Notes: generated by a model from the letters alone, not told the origin. Numbered from the stretch's first letter, positions 36,653-47,378 are shown. The stretch: 64,000 nucleotides of DNA from Ancylobacter polymorphus (GCF_022836935.1 NZ_CP083239.1:1-64000); one strand, 5' to 3'. Numbers and translations: made by a program.

Positions 36653-37698
36653 AAGTGATCTTCGATGCCGCGCAGAAGAAGCACTATCCCGGCTTCTTTC
36701 TGACCAGCGGGGCGCGCGCCCCGAACCCGGAAGTGCCCGCCCGCGCCGACATTCTGTTCGCCGCTGCCCGCGCCGCCGGCCTCACGCCGGAGGAGCCGCC
36801 CGATCTCGGCCTTGCGCCGGCCGCCGCCATCCACACGCCGGAATATCTCGCCTTCCTCAAAGGCATCTTCGCGCGCTGGCAGCGCATCGAAGGGGCGTCG
36901 GAGGAGGTGATCCCGAACATCCATCCCAATGGACGCGGGGGCTCCTACCCGCTCTCCGCCGTCGGCCAGGCCGGCTACCACATGGCCGACACCTCCTGCC
37001 CCATCGGGGCGGAAACCTATCAAGCCGCCCTGCGTAGCGCCCACGCCGCCGCCCATGCGGCGCAGCTTGTGCAGAAGGGTGCCGCGGCGGCCTATGCGCT
37101 CTGCCGCCCGCCCGGCCATCACGCCTTCGCGGATATGGCCGGCGGCTTCTGCTACCTCAACAATTCCGCCATCGCCGCGCAGAGGCTTCGCGCAAGCACC
37201 GCCCGCGTCGCCATACTCGACATCGACGTGCACCACGGCAATGGCACGCAGGGTGTGTTCTACGACCGGGCCGACGTGCTCACCGTCTCCCTCCACGCCG
37301 ACCCGGCCCGCTTCTACCCCTTCTTCTGGGGCCATGCGGCGGAGCGCGGCGACGGCGCGGGCCTCGGCTACAATCTGAACCTTCCGCTACCGCGCAAGAC
37401 CGGCGACGAGGGCTTCCTCACCGCGCTGGATCACGCCTTGTCGCGCATCGCCGCCTTCTGTCCGGGGGCGCTCGTCATCGCCCTCGGGCTCGACGCCTAT
37501 GAGGGCGATCCCTTCGCCGGCCTCAGCGTTTCCACCCCCGGCTTCGGCCGCATCGGGGCCAAGATCGGCGAACTCGGCCTGCCCACCGTGGTGGTGCAGG
37601 AAGGCGGCTATGTCTGCGATGCCCTGGGCGACAATCTCGTCGCCTTCCTCGACGGTTTCCGTTCCAGCCATCGCGTGGTGACGGAGGCCGGCCGGTGA
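36649..37698 (+). CDS. Histone-deacetylase-fold amidohydrolase (acetylpolyamine amidohydrolase-like)
   Basis: A 349-residue arginase/deacetylase-fold enzyme. The active-site histidine pair is RPPGHHAFADMAGGFCYLNN (His157-His158). Zinc ligands are in LDIDVHHGNGTQGVFY (Asp193, His195) and ALGLDAYEGDPF (Asp282). The EGGYV motif near the C-terminus carries the expected glycine loop and tyrosine. Bacterial members deacetylate acetylated polyamines or other acyl amides. The start ATG 36649 overlaps the BKACE stop. A much longer frame upstream runs through the BKACE gene and is not real. It likely frees an amine for the aminotransferase. Confidence 0.9.
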   Translation: MKVIFDAAQKKHYPGFFLTSGARAPNPEVPARADILFAAARAAGLTPEEPPDLGLAPAAAIHTPEYLAFLKGIFARWQRIEGASEEVIPNIHPNGRGGSYPLSAVGQAGYHMADTSCPIGAETYQAALRSAHAAAHAAQLVQKGAAAAYALCRPPGHHAFADMAGGFCYLNNSAIAAQRLRASTARVAILDIDVHHGNGTQGVFYDRADVLTVSLHADPARFYPFFWGHAAERGDGAGLGYNLNLPLPRKTGDEGFLTALDHALSRIAAFCPGALVIALGLDAYEGDPFAGLSVSTPGFGRIGAKIGELGLPTVVVQEGGYVCDALGDNLVAFLDGFRSSHRVVTEAGR

Positions 37699-38198
37699 CG
37701 TCGGCAGGCACGCGCCCGGCGCCGACGATCCGGCCGATGGAGCGGGCCGACCTCACCGCCGCCGCCGACATGATCGCACGGCTGGCGCATCACGTCCGGC
37801 CCGGCTTTCGACCGGGCGCCGATGCCGCGAGCCTGGAGCGCTATGGCCCGACCGGGCTGGGCCTGTTCGAGGCGGTCATCGCCCGGCGGGACAGCGCCGC
37901 AGTGGGGCTCTGCCTCTACACCTACGCCTTTTCCGGCTGGCGCGGCCGGCCCGGGGTGTTCATCGAGGACCTCTATGTCGCGGAGACGGAGCGCGGCAGC
38001 GGCCTCGGGCGCGCCCTGCTGGCCGCCGTCATCGCCCGCGAGGCGCCAAAGGGCTGCAGCTTCATCAAGCTGCATGTCGACAAGGCCAATGCCGGCGCCC
38101 AGGCCTTTTATGCGCGGCTCGGCTTCGTGCCGGAAGCGCATGACGACACCCTCACCCTCGAAGAGGAGGGCTTGCGCGCGATCACCGCAACGTTCTGA
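37695..38198 (+). CDS. GNAT-family N-acetyltransferase
   Basis: A 167-residue GNAT enzyme. The acetyl-CoA loop is ERGSGLGRALL, preceded by FIEDLYVAET and followed by KLHVDKANAGAQAFYARLGF, close to the diamine/polyamine acetyltransferase (SAT-like) pattern. GTG 37695 overlaps the amidohydrolase stop, so it is the fourth coupled gene of the operon. Having an acetyltransferase and a deacetylase together suggests a cycle of protection and release, or action on different intermediates. The substrate is not readable. Confidence 0.85.
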   Translation: MTSAGTRPAPTIRPMERADLTAAADMIARLAHHVRPGFRPGADAASLERYGPTGLGLFEAVIARRDSAAVGLCLYTYAFSGWRGRPGVFIEDLYVAETERGSGLGRALLAAVIAREAPKGCSFIKLHVDKANAGAQAFYARLGFVPEAHDDTLTLEEEGLRAITATF

Positions 38199-38207
38199 AG
38201 GCGCCGC

Positions 38208-39830
<1,623 letters not shown>

Positions 39831-39927
39831 GCGCGCGGGAGGTCCTAGAGAGAAGCTCCCGCGCGTTTAAGCCATTCCCGGCTCCGGAGGAAGGGCCGGC
39901 GCCTTCCACCCTGCTGCGGTGCAGCGA

Positions 39928-41250
39928 TCAGACCGGCGAGACGCGCCAGATGCAGTCGCCGACATCGTCGACGCACAGAAGCCCGCCGCGCTTGTCGACG
40001 ATCACCCCCACCGGGCGCCCCAGCGCCTTGCCGTCGACGCGGAAGCCGCCGAGGATTTCCTCCGGCGGGCCAGCCGGCTTGCCGTGCTCGAAGGGCACGA
40101 AGATCACCCGGTAGCCGGAGGGCGGGTTGCGGTTCCAGGAGCCGTGCTGGCCGATGAAGACACCGTTGCGGAAGCGCGCGCCGAAACGGTCGTCATCGAC
40201 GAAGGTGAGGCCGAGCGAGGCGGTGTGGGAGCCGAGCGCATAATCCGGCTTGAGCGAGGCCGCGACCAGATCCGGCCGCTGCGGCTTCACCCGCTCGTCG
40301 ACGATCTTGTCGTAGTAGCAATAGGGCCAGCCATAGAAGGCGCCGTCCTTCACCGAGGTCATGTAGTCCGGCACCAGATCGTCGCCGATCTCGTCGCGCT
40401 CGTTGACGCTGGTCCACAATTCGCCGGTCACCGGGTTCCAGTCCATGCCCACCGGGTTGCGCAGGCCGCCGGCGAAGACGCGGTATTTTCCCGTCGCGAT
40501 GTCGACTTCCAGAATGGCGGCGCGGTCCACCTCCTCCTCCATGCCGAACTCGGCGACGTTGGAGTTGGAGCCGACGCCGACATAGAGCTTGGTGCCCTCC
40601 TTGTTGGCGACGAGGCTCTTGGTCCAGTGGTGGTTGCGGCCGGACGGCAGGTCGCAGATCTTCACCGGGGGCGCGTCGATGCGGGTGGCGCCGGGCACAT
40701 AGGGGAAACGCACCAGCGAATCCGCGTTCGCCACATAGAGCTGGTCACCCACCAGCGCCATGCCGAAGGGCGAGTAGAGGTTCTCGATGAAGGGCAGCTT
40801 GATCTCGGCGACCCCGTCGCCATCGGCGTCGCGCAGCAGGGTGATGCGGTTGGCGCTCTTCACGCCGGCGCCGGCGCGCACCATCACGAAGCCCATCGCC
40901 CACCAGCGCAGGCTGAAGATGCCGGCCGGCCAGGGCGGGCCGGCGGTCTCGGCGACGAGAATGTCGCCATTGGGCAGTTCATAGACCCAGCGCGGATGGT
41001 CGAGGCCCTCGGCGAAGAAGCTCACCTTGAAACCCGGAGCGGGCTTGGGCTTCTGGCCGGGCCCCCAGCCGACGGCCGGGGCGATCTTCATGATGGGGAT
41101 GAGGGTCGGCTTGGGCTTCGGCAGCTTGGGCAGGTCGCCATAGCCGGCTTCCTCGGCAAGGGCGGGTGCCTTGCGCAGATCCGTGAGGAAATGGACGACG
41201 CCGGTGATGCAGGCGCCCAGAAAGCCGCTGATCTTCACGTAGTTGGCCAT
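39928..41250 (-). CDS. L-sorbosone dehydrogenase-like beta-propeller protein
   Basis: A 440-residue protein of the sorbosone/glucose dehydrogenase type. Propeller features include GLDHPRWVYELPNGDILVAE, NLYSPFGMALVGDQLYVANA, GGLRNPVGMDWNP, GELWTSVNERDEIGDDLVP and GVFIGQHGSWNRNPPSGYRV. The N-terminus carries a hydrophobic stretch (ISGFLGACITGVVHFL) that may be a membrane anchor or uncleaved signal. Related proteins oxidise sugars using PQQ in the periplasm; cofactor use here is inferred. GGAG precedes ATG 41250; a start at 41280 lacks a site. Confidence 0.85.
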   Translation of the reverse strand: MANYVKISGFLGACITGVVHFLTDLRKAPALAEEAGYGDLPKLPKPKPTLIPIMKIAPAVGWGPGQKPKPAPGFKVSFFAEGLDHPRWVYELPNGDILVAETAGPPWPAGIFSLRWWAMGFVMVRAGAGVKSANRITLLRDADGDGVAEIKLPFIENLYSPFGMALVGDQLYVANADSLVRFPYVPGATRIDAPPVKICDLPSGRNHHWTKSLVANKEGTKLYVGVGSNSNVAEFGMEEEVDRAAILEVDIATGKYRVFAGGLRNPVGMDWNPVTGELWTSVNERDEIGDDLVPDYMTSVKDGAFYGWPYCYYDKIVDERVKPQRPDLVAASLKPDYALGSHTASLGLTFVDDDRFGARFRNGVFIGQHGSWNRNPPSGYRVIFVPFEHGKPAGPPEEILGGFRVDGKALGRPVGVIVDKRGGLLCVDDVGDCIWRVSPV

Positions 41251-41321
41251 GACTGGCTCCGGCAGAGGGGGATGCGCCATCTCAGCCCGGAAAGTCGCGC
41301 CAGCGCAATAGCGCCTTCGGC

Positions 41322-42593
41322 TTATCCTACCTCGGATAGGTCGGCACTGCTGCCGACCGCGGGAAAGTCGACGCGCTGGCGCAACCCAACGGCCATGTTT
41401 TCGAGGATCAGGCTGCCCCCGCTGCGGGTGACAATCTGCTCGGCGATGGCAAGGCCCAGCCCCGCCCCCGGCGCACCGCGCGCCGGATCGACGCGAAAGA
41501 AGGGCTCGAAGACGTGGGGCAGCAATTCCTCGGGAATCCCCGGGCCGACATCCTCGATCACCACCCGGCCGAGGCCTTCGACCGCCTCCACCCGCACACG
41601 CGCCTGCCGTCCGTGGGTGGCGGCATTGATGAACAGGTTGCGCAGCGCGCGCCGCAACGCCTCCGGCCGGGCCTGGATGATCACCGGAGAGGCGCGCTCC
41701 AGGGACACCGCATATCCGATCGCCCGCAGTTCCGCGACCGTGTCGGCCACCATGGCGTCCAGAGACAGTGTCTCGCCCCGACCATCCTCCACCTCCTCGC
41801 GCACCAGCCGAATGGCGCTGTCGGCGATCCCGTCGAGTTCGTCGAGGTCGTCGATGAAGGCCGCGCGCTCCTCCTCCGCCAGGAACTCGGCCCGCAGGCG
41901 CATGCGCGTCATCGGGGTGCGAAGATCGTGACCGGCGGCGGCGACCAGCCGCATGCGGCTTTCCATCACCTGATGCAGCCGCGCCGCAAGCTGGTTGATG
42001 GCGCGCGCCGCCGCCCGCACTTCGGCGGGGCCTTTCTCCGCGACAGGATGGAGGCCACTGCAGGGCGTGATGGCATCCGCCGTGCGCTGCAGCAGCGCCA
42101 GCGGTTCGGTGAAGCGGCGGACCGCGAGCACCATGACCAGCGTTACGCCCACGGCCACCAGCAGGATCCAGCCCACCAGAGCCCAGCCTCTTTGCGGGCC
42201 CGGCATCGGAATCCCCAGGGGCATGATCATCCAGCGCCCATCCGCCAGCGAGGCTGAGACCACGGGCCAGTCGAAATCCGCCGGGTTGGAAACGACGACA
42301 TGCAGCTTATGTCCGCGGCGCATCAGGACGCTATTGATGGCGTCGGTCATCGGCCGGATCTGGGGCCCGCCAGCCGGCGCGTCGGCGATGCGACCATAAG
42401 GCCCCTCTTCCAGCGAGCCCTGGCTGCGCGCGGCCAGATCGGCCAGCATGCTGATCTGTGTCGCCGCCGCCTCGTCAACCCGCGCGAAATTGGGCTGCTT
42501 CAGGAAGAGCATCGAGAGGCCCGTCGCCAGCAGAAGCACGCCAAGAACGGAACCGACCAGCAGCGCCGTGAACTTGGCGCGCATGGACATCAT
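41322..42593 (-). CDS. Two-component sensor histidine kinase (EnvZ-like)
   Basis: A 423-residue kinase. Helix 1 (LLVGSVLGVLLLATGLSMLF) and helix 2 (ALVGWILLVAVGVTLVMVLA) flank a periplasmic sensor of about 115 residues, then come a HAMP segment, the H-box AAAGHDLRTPMTRMRLRAEF, the N-box NLFINAATHG, GPGIPEELLPHVFEPF and GAGLGLAIAEQI. The regulator gene lies upstream and its stop overlaps the kinase start by four bases. The signal is unknown; the sensor is not a known ligand domain. Confidence 0.92.
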   Translation of the reverse strand: MMSMRAKFTALLVGSVLGVLLLATGLSMLFLKQPNFARVDEAAATQISMLADLAARSQGSLEEGPYGRIADAPAGGPQIRPMTDAINSVLMRRGHKLHVVVSNPADFDWPVVSASLADGRWMIMPLGIPMPGPQRGWALVGWILLVAVGVTLVMVLAVRRFTEPLALLQRTADAITPCSGLHPVAEKGPAEVRAAARAINQLAARLHQVMESRMRLVAAAGHDLRTPMTRMRLRAEFLAEEERAAFIDDLDELDGIADSAIRLVREEVEDGRGETLSLDAMVADTVAELRAIGYAVSLERASPVIIQARPEALRRALRNLFINAATHGRQARVRVEAVEGLGRVVIEDVGPGIPEELLPHVFEPFFRVDPARGAPGAGLGLAIAEQIVTRSGGSLILENMAVGLRQRVDFPAVGSSADLSEVG

Positions 42594-43348
42594 CGCGAAA
42601 CCTCGCCCTCATCGGCCGCAGGTTCCACGCGCGCGGCGAGCTGATACCCCCCGTTGCGCAATGTCTTGATGATCTGGAAACTGCCGGCATCGCCCATCTT
42701 TCGACGCAGCCGGCTGATGAGGACATCGATGGACCGGTCGAAGCCGGAAGGGACCCGCCCGTGGGTGAGGTCCAGCAGCTGCTCGCGCGACAGCATGCGT
42801 CCCGGGCGTTCGAGAAAGGCGAGGAGCAGGTCGAACTCGGCGCCGGTGAGCACGATTTCCCGCCCTTGCGAATCCCACAGCTGGCGGCTGGTGGAATCGG
42901 CGAGGAAGCCGCCGAAACGCAGGCGCAGCGCCGGCGCCGGCGTGGTGTCGCGCGGCGAGAGACGGCGGAGAACGGCGCGGATGCGCGCCACCAGCTCGCG
43001 CGGATTGAACGGCTTGCCGAGATAATCGTCGGCGCCGATCTCCAACCCGATGATGCGATCCACATCCTCCTTCAGTGCGGTGAGGAGGATGATGGGAACG
43101 GAGGAGCGAGTGCGGATCGTCCGGCACAGGTCGAGCCCGGACACATCCGGCAGCATGAGATCGAGCACGATGAGATCGATGCGCCCCTCGGCGAGGCGGC
43201 GCTCGGCCTCCTTGCCATCGGCCGCCAGCGACACGCGGAAATTCTGCTCGGCGAGATAGCGCCCGAGCAGCTTGCGAATCTGCTGGTCGTCGTCGACCAC
43301 GAGTATGTGCGGGCCGCTGCCCGCTTCCGAACCGCGCATGTCGTTCAT
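42590..43348 (-). CDS. OmpR-family response regulator
   Basis: A 252-residue regulator. The receiver domain has the acidic pair in ILVVDDDQQIRKLL, the phospho-Asp in LIVLDLMLPDVSG, Thr in IILLTALKE and Lys in DYLGKPFNPRELVARI. The C-terminal winged helix is typical of OmpR/PhoB (FDRSIDVLISRLRRKMGD and GGYQLAA). ATG 43348 or 43339 are suitable starts; a longer frame upstream is not family-like. Divergent from the acyl-carrier-protein cluster, whose upstream region contains CAACGTTG and CAATTG dyads near 43420-43441 that could be its sites; this is inference. Confidence 0.92.
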   Translation of the reverse strand: MNDMRGSEAGSGPHILVVDDDQQIRKLLGRYLAEQNFRVSLAADGKEAERRLAEGRIDLIVLDLMLPDVSGLDLCRTIRTRSSVPIILLTALKEDVDRIIGLEIGADDYLGKPFNPRELVARIRAVLRRLSPRDTTPAPALRLRFGGFLADSTSRQLWDSQGREIVLTGAEFDLLLAFLERPGRMLSREQLLDLTHGRVPSGFDRSIDVLISRLRRKMGDAGSFQIIKTLRNGGYQLAARVEPAADEGEVSR

Positions 43349-43589
43349 GCCGCCGCTATACGCGCCCGATGCGGCCTCCGCCGGAAAATTTTGCGAACCA
43401 GCGTTGCCGGGCCGCCAAGCGCAACGTTGGGCAACAATTGTGGCGCATTTTGCCGGCAGCGGGAAACATGCCTGAAACACGAGGGCGCGTCGACACGCCG
43501 CCATTTTTCCAGCTTCCGGGCGAGTCTGGATTCGCTTCAACGCACATGGTATCGCCTTGAAACCAAAGGTCATCAACTTGGCGTTACCC

Positions 43590-43856
43590 ATGCAGGCATC
43601 ATTCGACAGCGACCGCGTTCTCCGCTGGATCGTCGTTTATCTCGCTGTCATTTCCGGTGAGGACAGCGATACGATCGACCCGGACATGCCGCTTTCGCAT
43701 TTCGACCTCGATTCCGTGGACGCCGTCGAAATGGCGCTCCAGTTCGAGACGACGTTCGATCGTCAGATCGGAGCGGAGTTCTTCCTCGCCGCGAACGCGA
43801 CGGTGCGGGGGCTTGCCGAGCTGATCATCGCCAATGCCGCCGCGCACGCCGATTGA
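43590..43856 (+). CDS. Free-standing acyl carrier protein
   Basis: An 88-residue carrier protein. The phosphopantetheine attachment serine is Ser42 in DLDSVDAVEMALQFETTF, the usual DSxxAVEM pattern, and the protein is acidic with four predicted helices. It is not the fatty-acid AcpP (no fab genes nearby), so it is a specialised carrier. Starts: ATG 43590 is the only ATG, but TTG 43578 has AAAGG eight bases upstream and TTG 43557 is also open. The last 23 bases overlap the next gene, so translation is coupled. It probably loads a substrate handled by the alpha/beta-fold partner. Confidence 0.8.
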   Translation: MQASFDSDRVLRWIVVYLAVISGEDSDTIDPDMPLSHFDLDSVDAVEMALQFETTFDRQIGAEFFLAANATVRGLAELIIANAAAHAD

Positions 43857-44856
43857 TCCCGAGGCGCTGCGGCCCTCGCCGCGCATCCACGCGGCCTCGC
43901 GTCTCGACGCGTCCTATCTCGCCTATGCCAAGTCCATCGCGCACGGGAATTCCGACCCGGCGCTGCGCCTCGAGGTGTGCCGGCAGTTCGTTCGCTGCGG
44001 CATGATCGGCGAGACGGTCGCCATGCTCGCCACTCTCATGGATGTGCGCGATCTGCGGGGCAGCGTGACGGAGATCATGGGGGAGCTGCGCGCGCTGCGC
44101 CGGGCGCGCAGCGAGGAGCACGTGTTCGCTCCCGTGGGGGGCAACGCCGATGCGGGGTCGAAGGACCGCGGTTACTGGGTGGTGCCGGCCGATTCGGACA
44201 TGACGCTGATCGCCTTTGCCGGCAAGGCGCAGTTGCTGGGCCTGTCCATCTATTTCATGCACAGCCTGCTCGGTCGGCTGAATGCCAACCTGATCTATCT
44301 CTTCGACTGGTCGAACAACTTCTATTTCGGCGGCGTGTCGGGGCTGGGCGGCAGCGTCGACGCGACGGTCGAGCGCCTGCGCGGCCTCTGCGCGGAGCTG
44401 AAGTCGCGCCGTGTGCTCTGCCTCGGCCAGTCCGCCGGCGGCTTTGGCGCGCTCCATTACGGCGCGAAGCTCGGCGCCGATGGCGTCATGACCTTCAGCC
44501 CCATCCTCCTGCCGGTGACGCGGGGCAAGGTGCGCGAGCGCATCGGCAACCGGATCGGACGCCCGCTCACCGATGCCGACACGCAGCTGCGCGAGCAGAT
44601 TGCCGCGGCCCCGAGGGCGCCGCATATCGAGATCGTCTACGGCACCGAGAATAAGGCGGACGTGGCCTCCGCGCGCTATCTCGCGGAACTGCCCATGGTC
44701 GTCGAGCATCCCCTGCCGGGGGTCAGCGACCATGGGACGATCCAGGTCACCGTCGCCAATAATACGTTCGGACCGCTGCTGGACAATTTCGTCCGCGCCT
44801 GCGGCCCCGGCGGCTGGAGGGGCGGCGATCAGCCGTCGAGCTGCGACAGCCAATAG
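43834..44856 (+). CDS. Alpha/beta-hydrolase-fold protein partnered with an ACP
   Basis: A 340-residue protein. The nucleophile elbow is CLGQSAGGFGALHYGAKLG with Ser200, and a likely catalytic histidine is His300 in VSDHGTIQV. The first 100 residues are helical (TPR-like repeats with VCRQFVRCGMIGETVAM), followed by the fold core with LIAFAGKAQLLGLSIYF. I cannot name a family. The overlap with the ACP gene suggests a thioesterase or acyltransferase acting on ACP-bound substrate; this is inference. Its 3' end overlaps the ATP-grasp gene on the other strand by 28 bases. Confidence 0.75.
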   Translation: MPPRTPIDPEALRPSPRIHAASRLDASYLAYAKSIAHGNSDPALRLEVCRQFVRCGMIGETVAMLATLMDVRDLRGSVTEIMGELRALRRARSEEHVFAPVGGNADAGSKDRGYWVVPADSDMTLIAFAGKAQLLGLSIYFMHSLLGRLNANLIYLFDWSNNFYFGGVSGLGGSVDATVERLRGLCAELKSRRVLCLGQSAGGFGALHYGAKLGADGVMTFSPILLPVTRGKVRERIGNRIGRPLTDADTQLREQIAAAPRAPHIEIVYGTENKADVASARYLAELPMVVEHPLPGVSDHGTIQVTVANNTFGPLLDNFVRACGPGGWRGGDQPSSCDSQ

Positions 44857-45887
44857 GTCATCGCGGGCATCATCCGTTCGATCTCGGCCCCATTGGCGAG
44901 GGGGCGCTTGTTGGCTTCGAGGAACCAGAACTGCAGATCCTGGTCGACGGCCAGGTCGATGCCGAACTCATAGCAGGCGCCAAGGCCCGGCTGCTGGCAC
45001 AGCGTGCTGGCGATTTGCCGACACAGCGCCTGGGCCTCGCGGACCTTGCCCTCGGGATCGGCCGCCCCACGCGCGATGAAATAGGATTCCGCGTCGATCA
45101 GCGCGCTGCCCTTGGCCCGGTTCGATATCAGCTTGGACCCAAGCGAGACGCGGCCGGTCAGGCGGAAGAAGTCCCAGCCATCGTCCGGCCGACGCACCAT
45201 GTCGGCACGCACCGTCGCCGGCTGCCCGGCCAGGTCGTGGGTGTCGATGAAGCGCTGCACCAGATAGGTGCGGTAGCCCATGCGCACGCGGATGGCGCCC
45301 ATGACGCGCGCAATCGCGTCCGCGCGCGTGCCCCGCCAGGAGTGCTCGTCCTTGTGAACGGCAACCTCGTCGCCCTGGGGAATGAGGAAGAAGATTCCGG
45401 TGCCCAGCGAGCCATCGGCGCGCTTGACCACGATGGGGCCGCCGGCCAGCCATTCGGCGATCTGCGCCTCGACCCGTTCGGCGACGAGCACCTCTTCAGG
45501 AATGATATGCGGCTTCAGATGCGGATAGGCGGCCAGCATCGCGGCCATCTGGTGCTTGTCATAGCCATCGAAGGCGAGAACCTTGGTGCGCGCCCGCAGC
45601 CAGGCATCAACGACGCGATGCGCGGGCCGGGTCGGCGGCGCGGCCGCCACCACGAGCCGCGGCACCGGGACATCGACCGCCCTCCAGGCCCCGTCGACAT
45701 ACTCATGCGCCCTGATCCGCTCCGCTTCCATGTCGCAGTCGGCGCTGCGGGCCAGCAGCACCCGCACGCCGCGATAGGCCGCCTCGCCAACGACGGCGCG
45801 CAGCCGGATCGGCGAATAGGATTGGTGAAGGGTGGTCTCATGTCCGAGAAGGAGGATCGTCGGCGTATCGGGCATCGCATGTTCCAT
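44829..45887 (-). CDS. YheC/YheD-like ATP-grasp protein (copy 2)
   Basis: A 352-residue ATP-grasp protein. ATP and metal elements are WLAGGPIVVKRADGSLGTGI, YRTYLVQRFIDTHD and FGIDLAVDQDLQFWFLEANK. It aligns with the copy at 17162-18343 along almost the full length, including the N-terminal ILLLGHETTLHQSYSP and RLRAVVGEAAYRG. ATG 45887 (MEHAMPDT) or 45875 start it; the frame upstream to 46064 is not homologous. It ends inside the 3' part of the alpha/beta-fold gene. A ligase role in modifying an ACP-carried or related molecule fits the neighbourhood but is inferred. Confidence 0.82.
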   Translation of the reverse strand: MEHAMPDTPTILLLGHETTLHQSYSPIRLRAVVGEAAYRGVRVLLARSADCDMEAERIRAHEYVDGAWRAVDVPVPRLVVAAAPPTRPAHRVVDAWLRARTKVLAFDGYDKHQMAAMLAAYPHLKPHIIPEEVLVAERVEAQIAEWLAGGPIVVKRADGSLGTGIFFLIPQGDEVAVHKDEHSWRGTRADAIARVMGAIRVRMGYRTYLVQRFIDTHDLAGQPATVRADMVRRPDDGWDFFRLTGRVSLGSKLISNRAKGSALIDAESYFIARGAADPEGKVREAQALCRQIASTLCQQPGLGACYEFGIDLAVDQDLQFWFLEANKRPLANGAEIERMMPAMTYWLSQLDG

Positions 45888-46055
45888 TCGCAGAAGCGCC
45901 GTTCTAGCGGGCGCCGAGACTGGCGAAAACTCCCGCACGGGGCTGGGGCCCCACATTTTTTCGGGCGCTTCTCCGCCAAGAGCGACGCACGGCCCCGCGC
46001 ACGCCAGCCGAGGGAACCAAGCCGCCGCCCCGCCGCTTAATCGCCGGAGGTGGGG

Positions 46056-47378
46056 ATGGAGCACTGGTCATTGCCGGCATGGCTGCTTGGCGTATGGGAC
46101 CGCCTGCGGTCAAGTTTCTGGTTCTTGCCCTCGGCGATGGCCGCCGGTGCCACCGCACTTTCCTTTGCCCTCGTCTGGCTCGACACATGGCTGGGCCAGG
46201 AGTCGATCGAGCGACTGGGCTGGCTCTACGGCTTCGGGCCGGAGGGTGCACGCGCGGTGTTGTCCGCCGTCGCCGGCTCGATGATCACCGTCGCCGGCCT
46301 CACCTTTTCAATGACCATGCTGACGCTGCAACTGGCCTCGCAGCAATTCGGCCCGCGACTGCTGAGCAGCTTCATGAGCGACCGCGGCAACCAGCTGGTG
46401 CTGGGAACCTTCACCAGCACATTCCTCTACTGCCTGCTGGTGCTGCGCACCGTGCGCGGCACCGAGGACGCAAACTTCGTTCCGCATCTGTCCGTTACCT
46501 TCGGCGTCGTGCTGGCCGCGCTGAGCCTCGCCGTACTGATCTACTTCATCCATCACGTCGCCAATTCGATCCGCATCGAAACGGTGCTTGCCGATCTCTC
46601 TCAGGAGACACGAGGCACCATCGAGCGTCTCTTTCCGGCCCAGATGGGCCAGGAGCCGGAACGGCGCGACGGCCACACCCCTGCCAGCCTGCTCCACATG
46701 CTGGAGGGGGATTCACGCGCGGTGTTCGTTGACGGCAGCGGCTATGTGCAGCGCCTCGACGAGGCGGCCTTGATGCGCATCGCCACCGAACATGATCTGG
46801 TCATCGGCGTGGATTCGCCTCCGGGCCGGTTCGTCACCGAGCGGATCCCGCTGCTCCGCGCCGCCCCCCGGGCGCGTGTGTCGGAGGCGGTGGAGGATCG
46901 CCTGCGCCAGGCTTTCGTCCTTGGCGCGGATCGCACGCCCATGCAGGACCTGCAGTTCTCTCTTCACCGGTTTGTCGAGATCGCGCAGCGCGCCCTCTCC
47001 CCCGGCATCAACGACCCAACCACGGCGCTGTACTGCATCGACAGGCTCGAACAGGCCCTATGCCTGCTGGCCGAGCGCGACATGCCGTCTCCGGTGCGGG
47101 CGGACGAAGCGGGGCGGCCGCGGGTGCTCGTCCCGGTCAACACGTTCGAGGAATTCGCCTGTCCCGCGCTGGCGGCCATCGCCCGCTATGGGATGAACGA
47201 TGCCGACGTGGTGCGCCAGCTGCTCGCCAGCACGAAGGGGCTGGAAACCATCGCGCCTCGCAATGCGCGCGACGCCTTACGGCGTCTGGCCGCCGCCATC
47301 GAATCCGAAAGCGGAGCCTCGCTCAAATCCTTCGACATCGGCGTTTCACCCCACGGGCCTACCTATCCCTATGGATGA
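46056..47378 (+). CDS. DUF2254 membrane protein
   Basis: A 440-residue protein of the DUF2254 family. Four membrane helices lie in the first 180 residues (about 23-45, 69-95, 110-130 and 145-165), including GSMITVAGLTFSMTMLTLQL. The remainder is a cytoplasmic domain with GYVQRLDEAALMRIA, SPPGRFV and RALSPGINDPTTALYCIDRL. Family function is unknown. GGAGG lies five bases before ATG 46056. It stands alone, with an 83-base gap before the malic enzyme gene. Confidence 0.85.
   Translation: MEHWSLPAWLLGVWDRLRSSFWFLPSAMAAGATALSFALVWLDTWLGQESIERLGWLYGFGPEGARAVLSAVAGSMITVAGLTFSMTMLTLQLASQQFGPRLLSSFMSDRGNQLVLGTFTSTFLYCLLVLRTVRGTEDANFVPHLSVTFGVVLAALSLAVLIYFIHHVANSIRIETVLADLSQETRGTIERLFPAQMGQEPERRDGHTPASLLHMLEGDSRAVFVDGSGYVQRLDEAALMRIATEHDLVIGVDSPPGRFVTERIPLLRAAPRARVSEAVEDRLRQAFVLGADRTPMQDLQFSLHRFVEIAQRALSPGINDPTTALYCIDRLEQALCLLAERDMPSPVRADEAGRPRVLVPVNTFEEFACPALAAIARYGMNDADVVRQLLASTKGLETIAPRNARDALRRLAAAIESESGASLKSFDIGVSPHGPTYPYG

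Noticed and set aside
39919..41931. Long open frame antisense to the sorbosone-dehydrogenase-like and kinase genes
   Set aside because: It crosses two well-supported genes and a gap, with no family resemblance.
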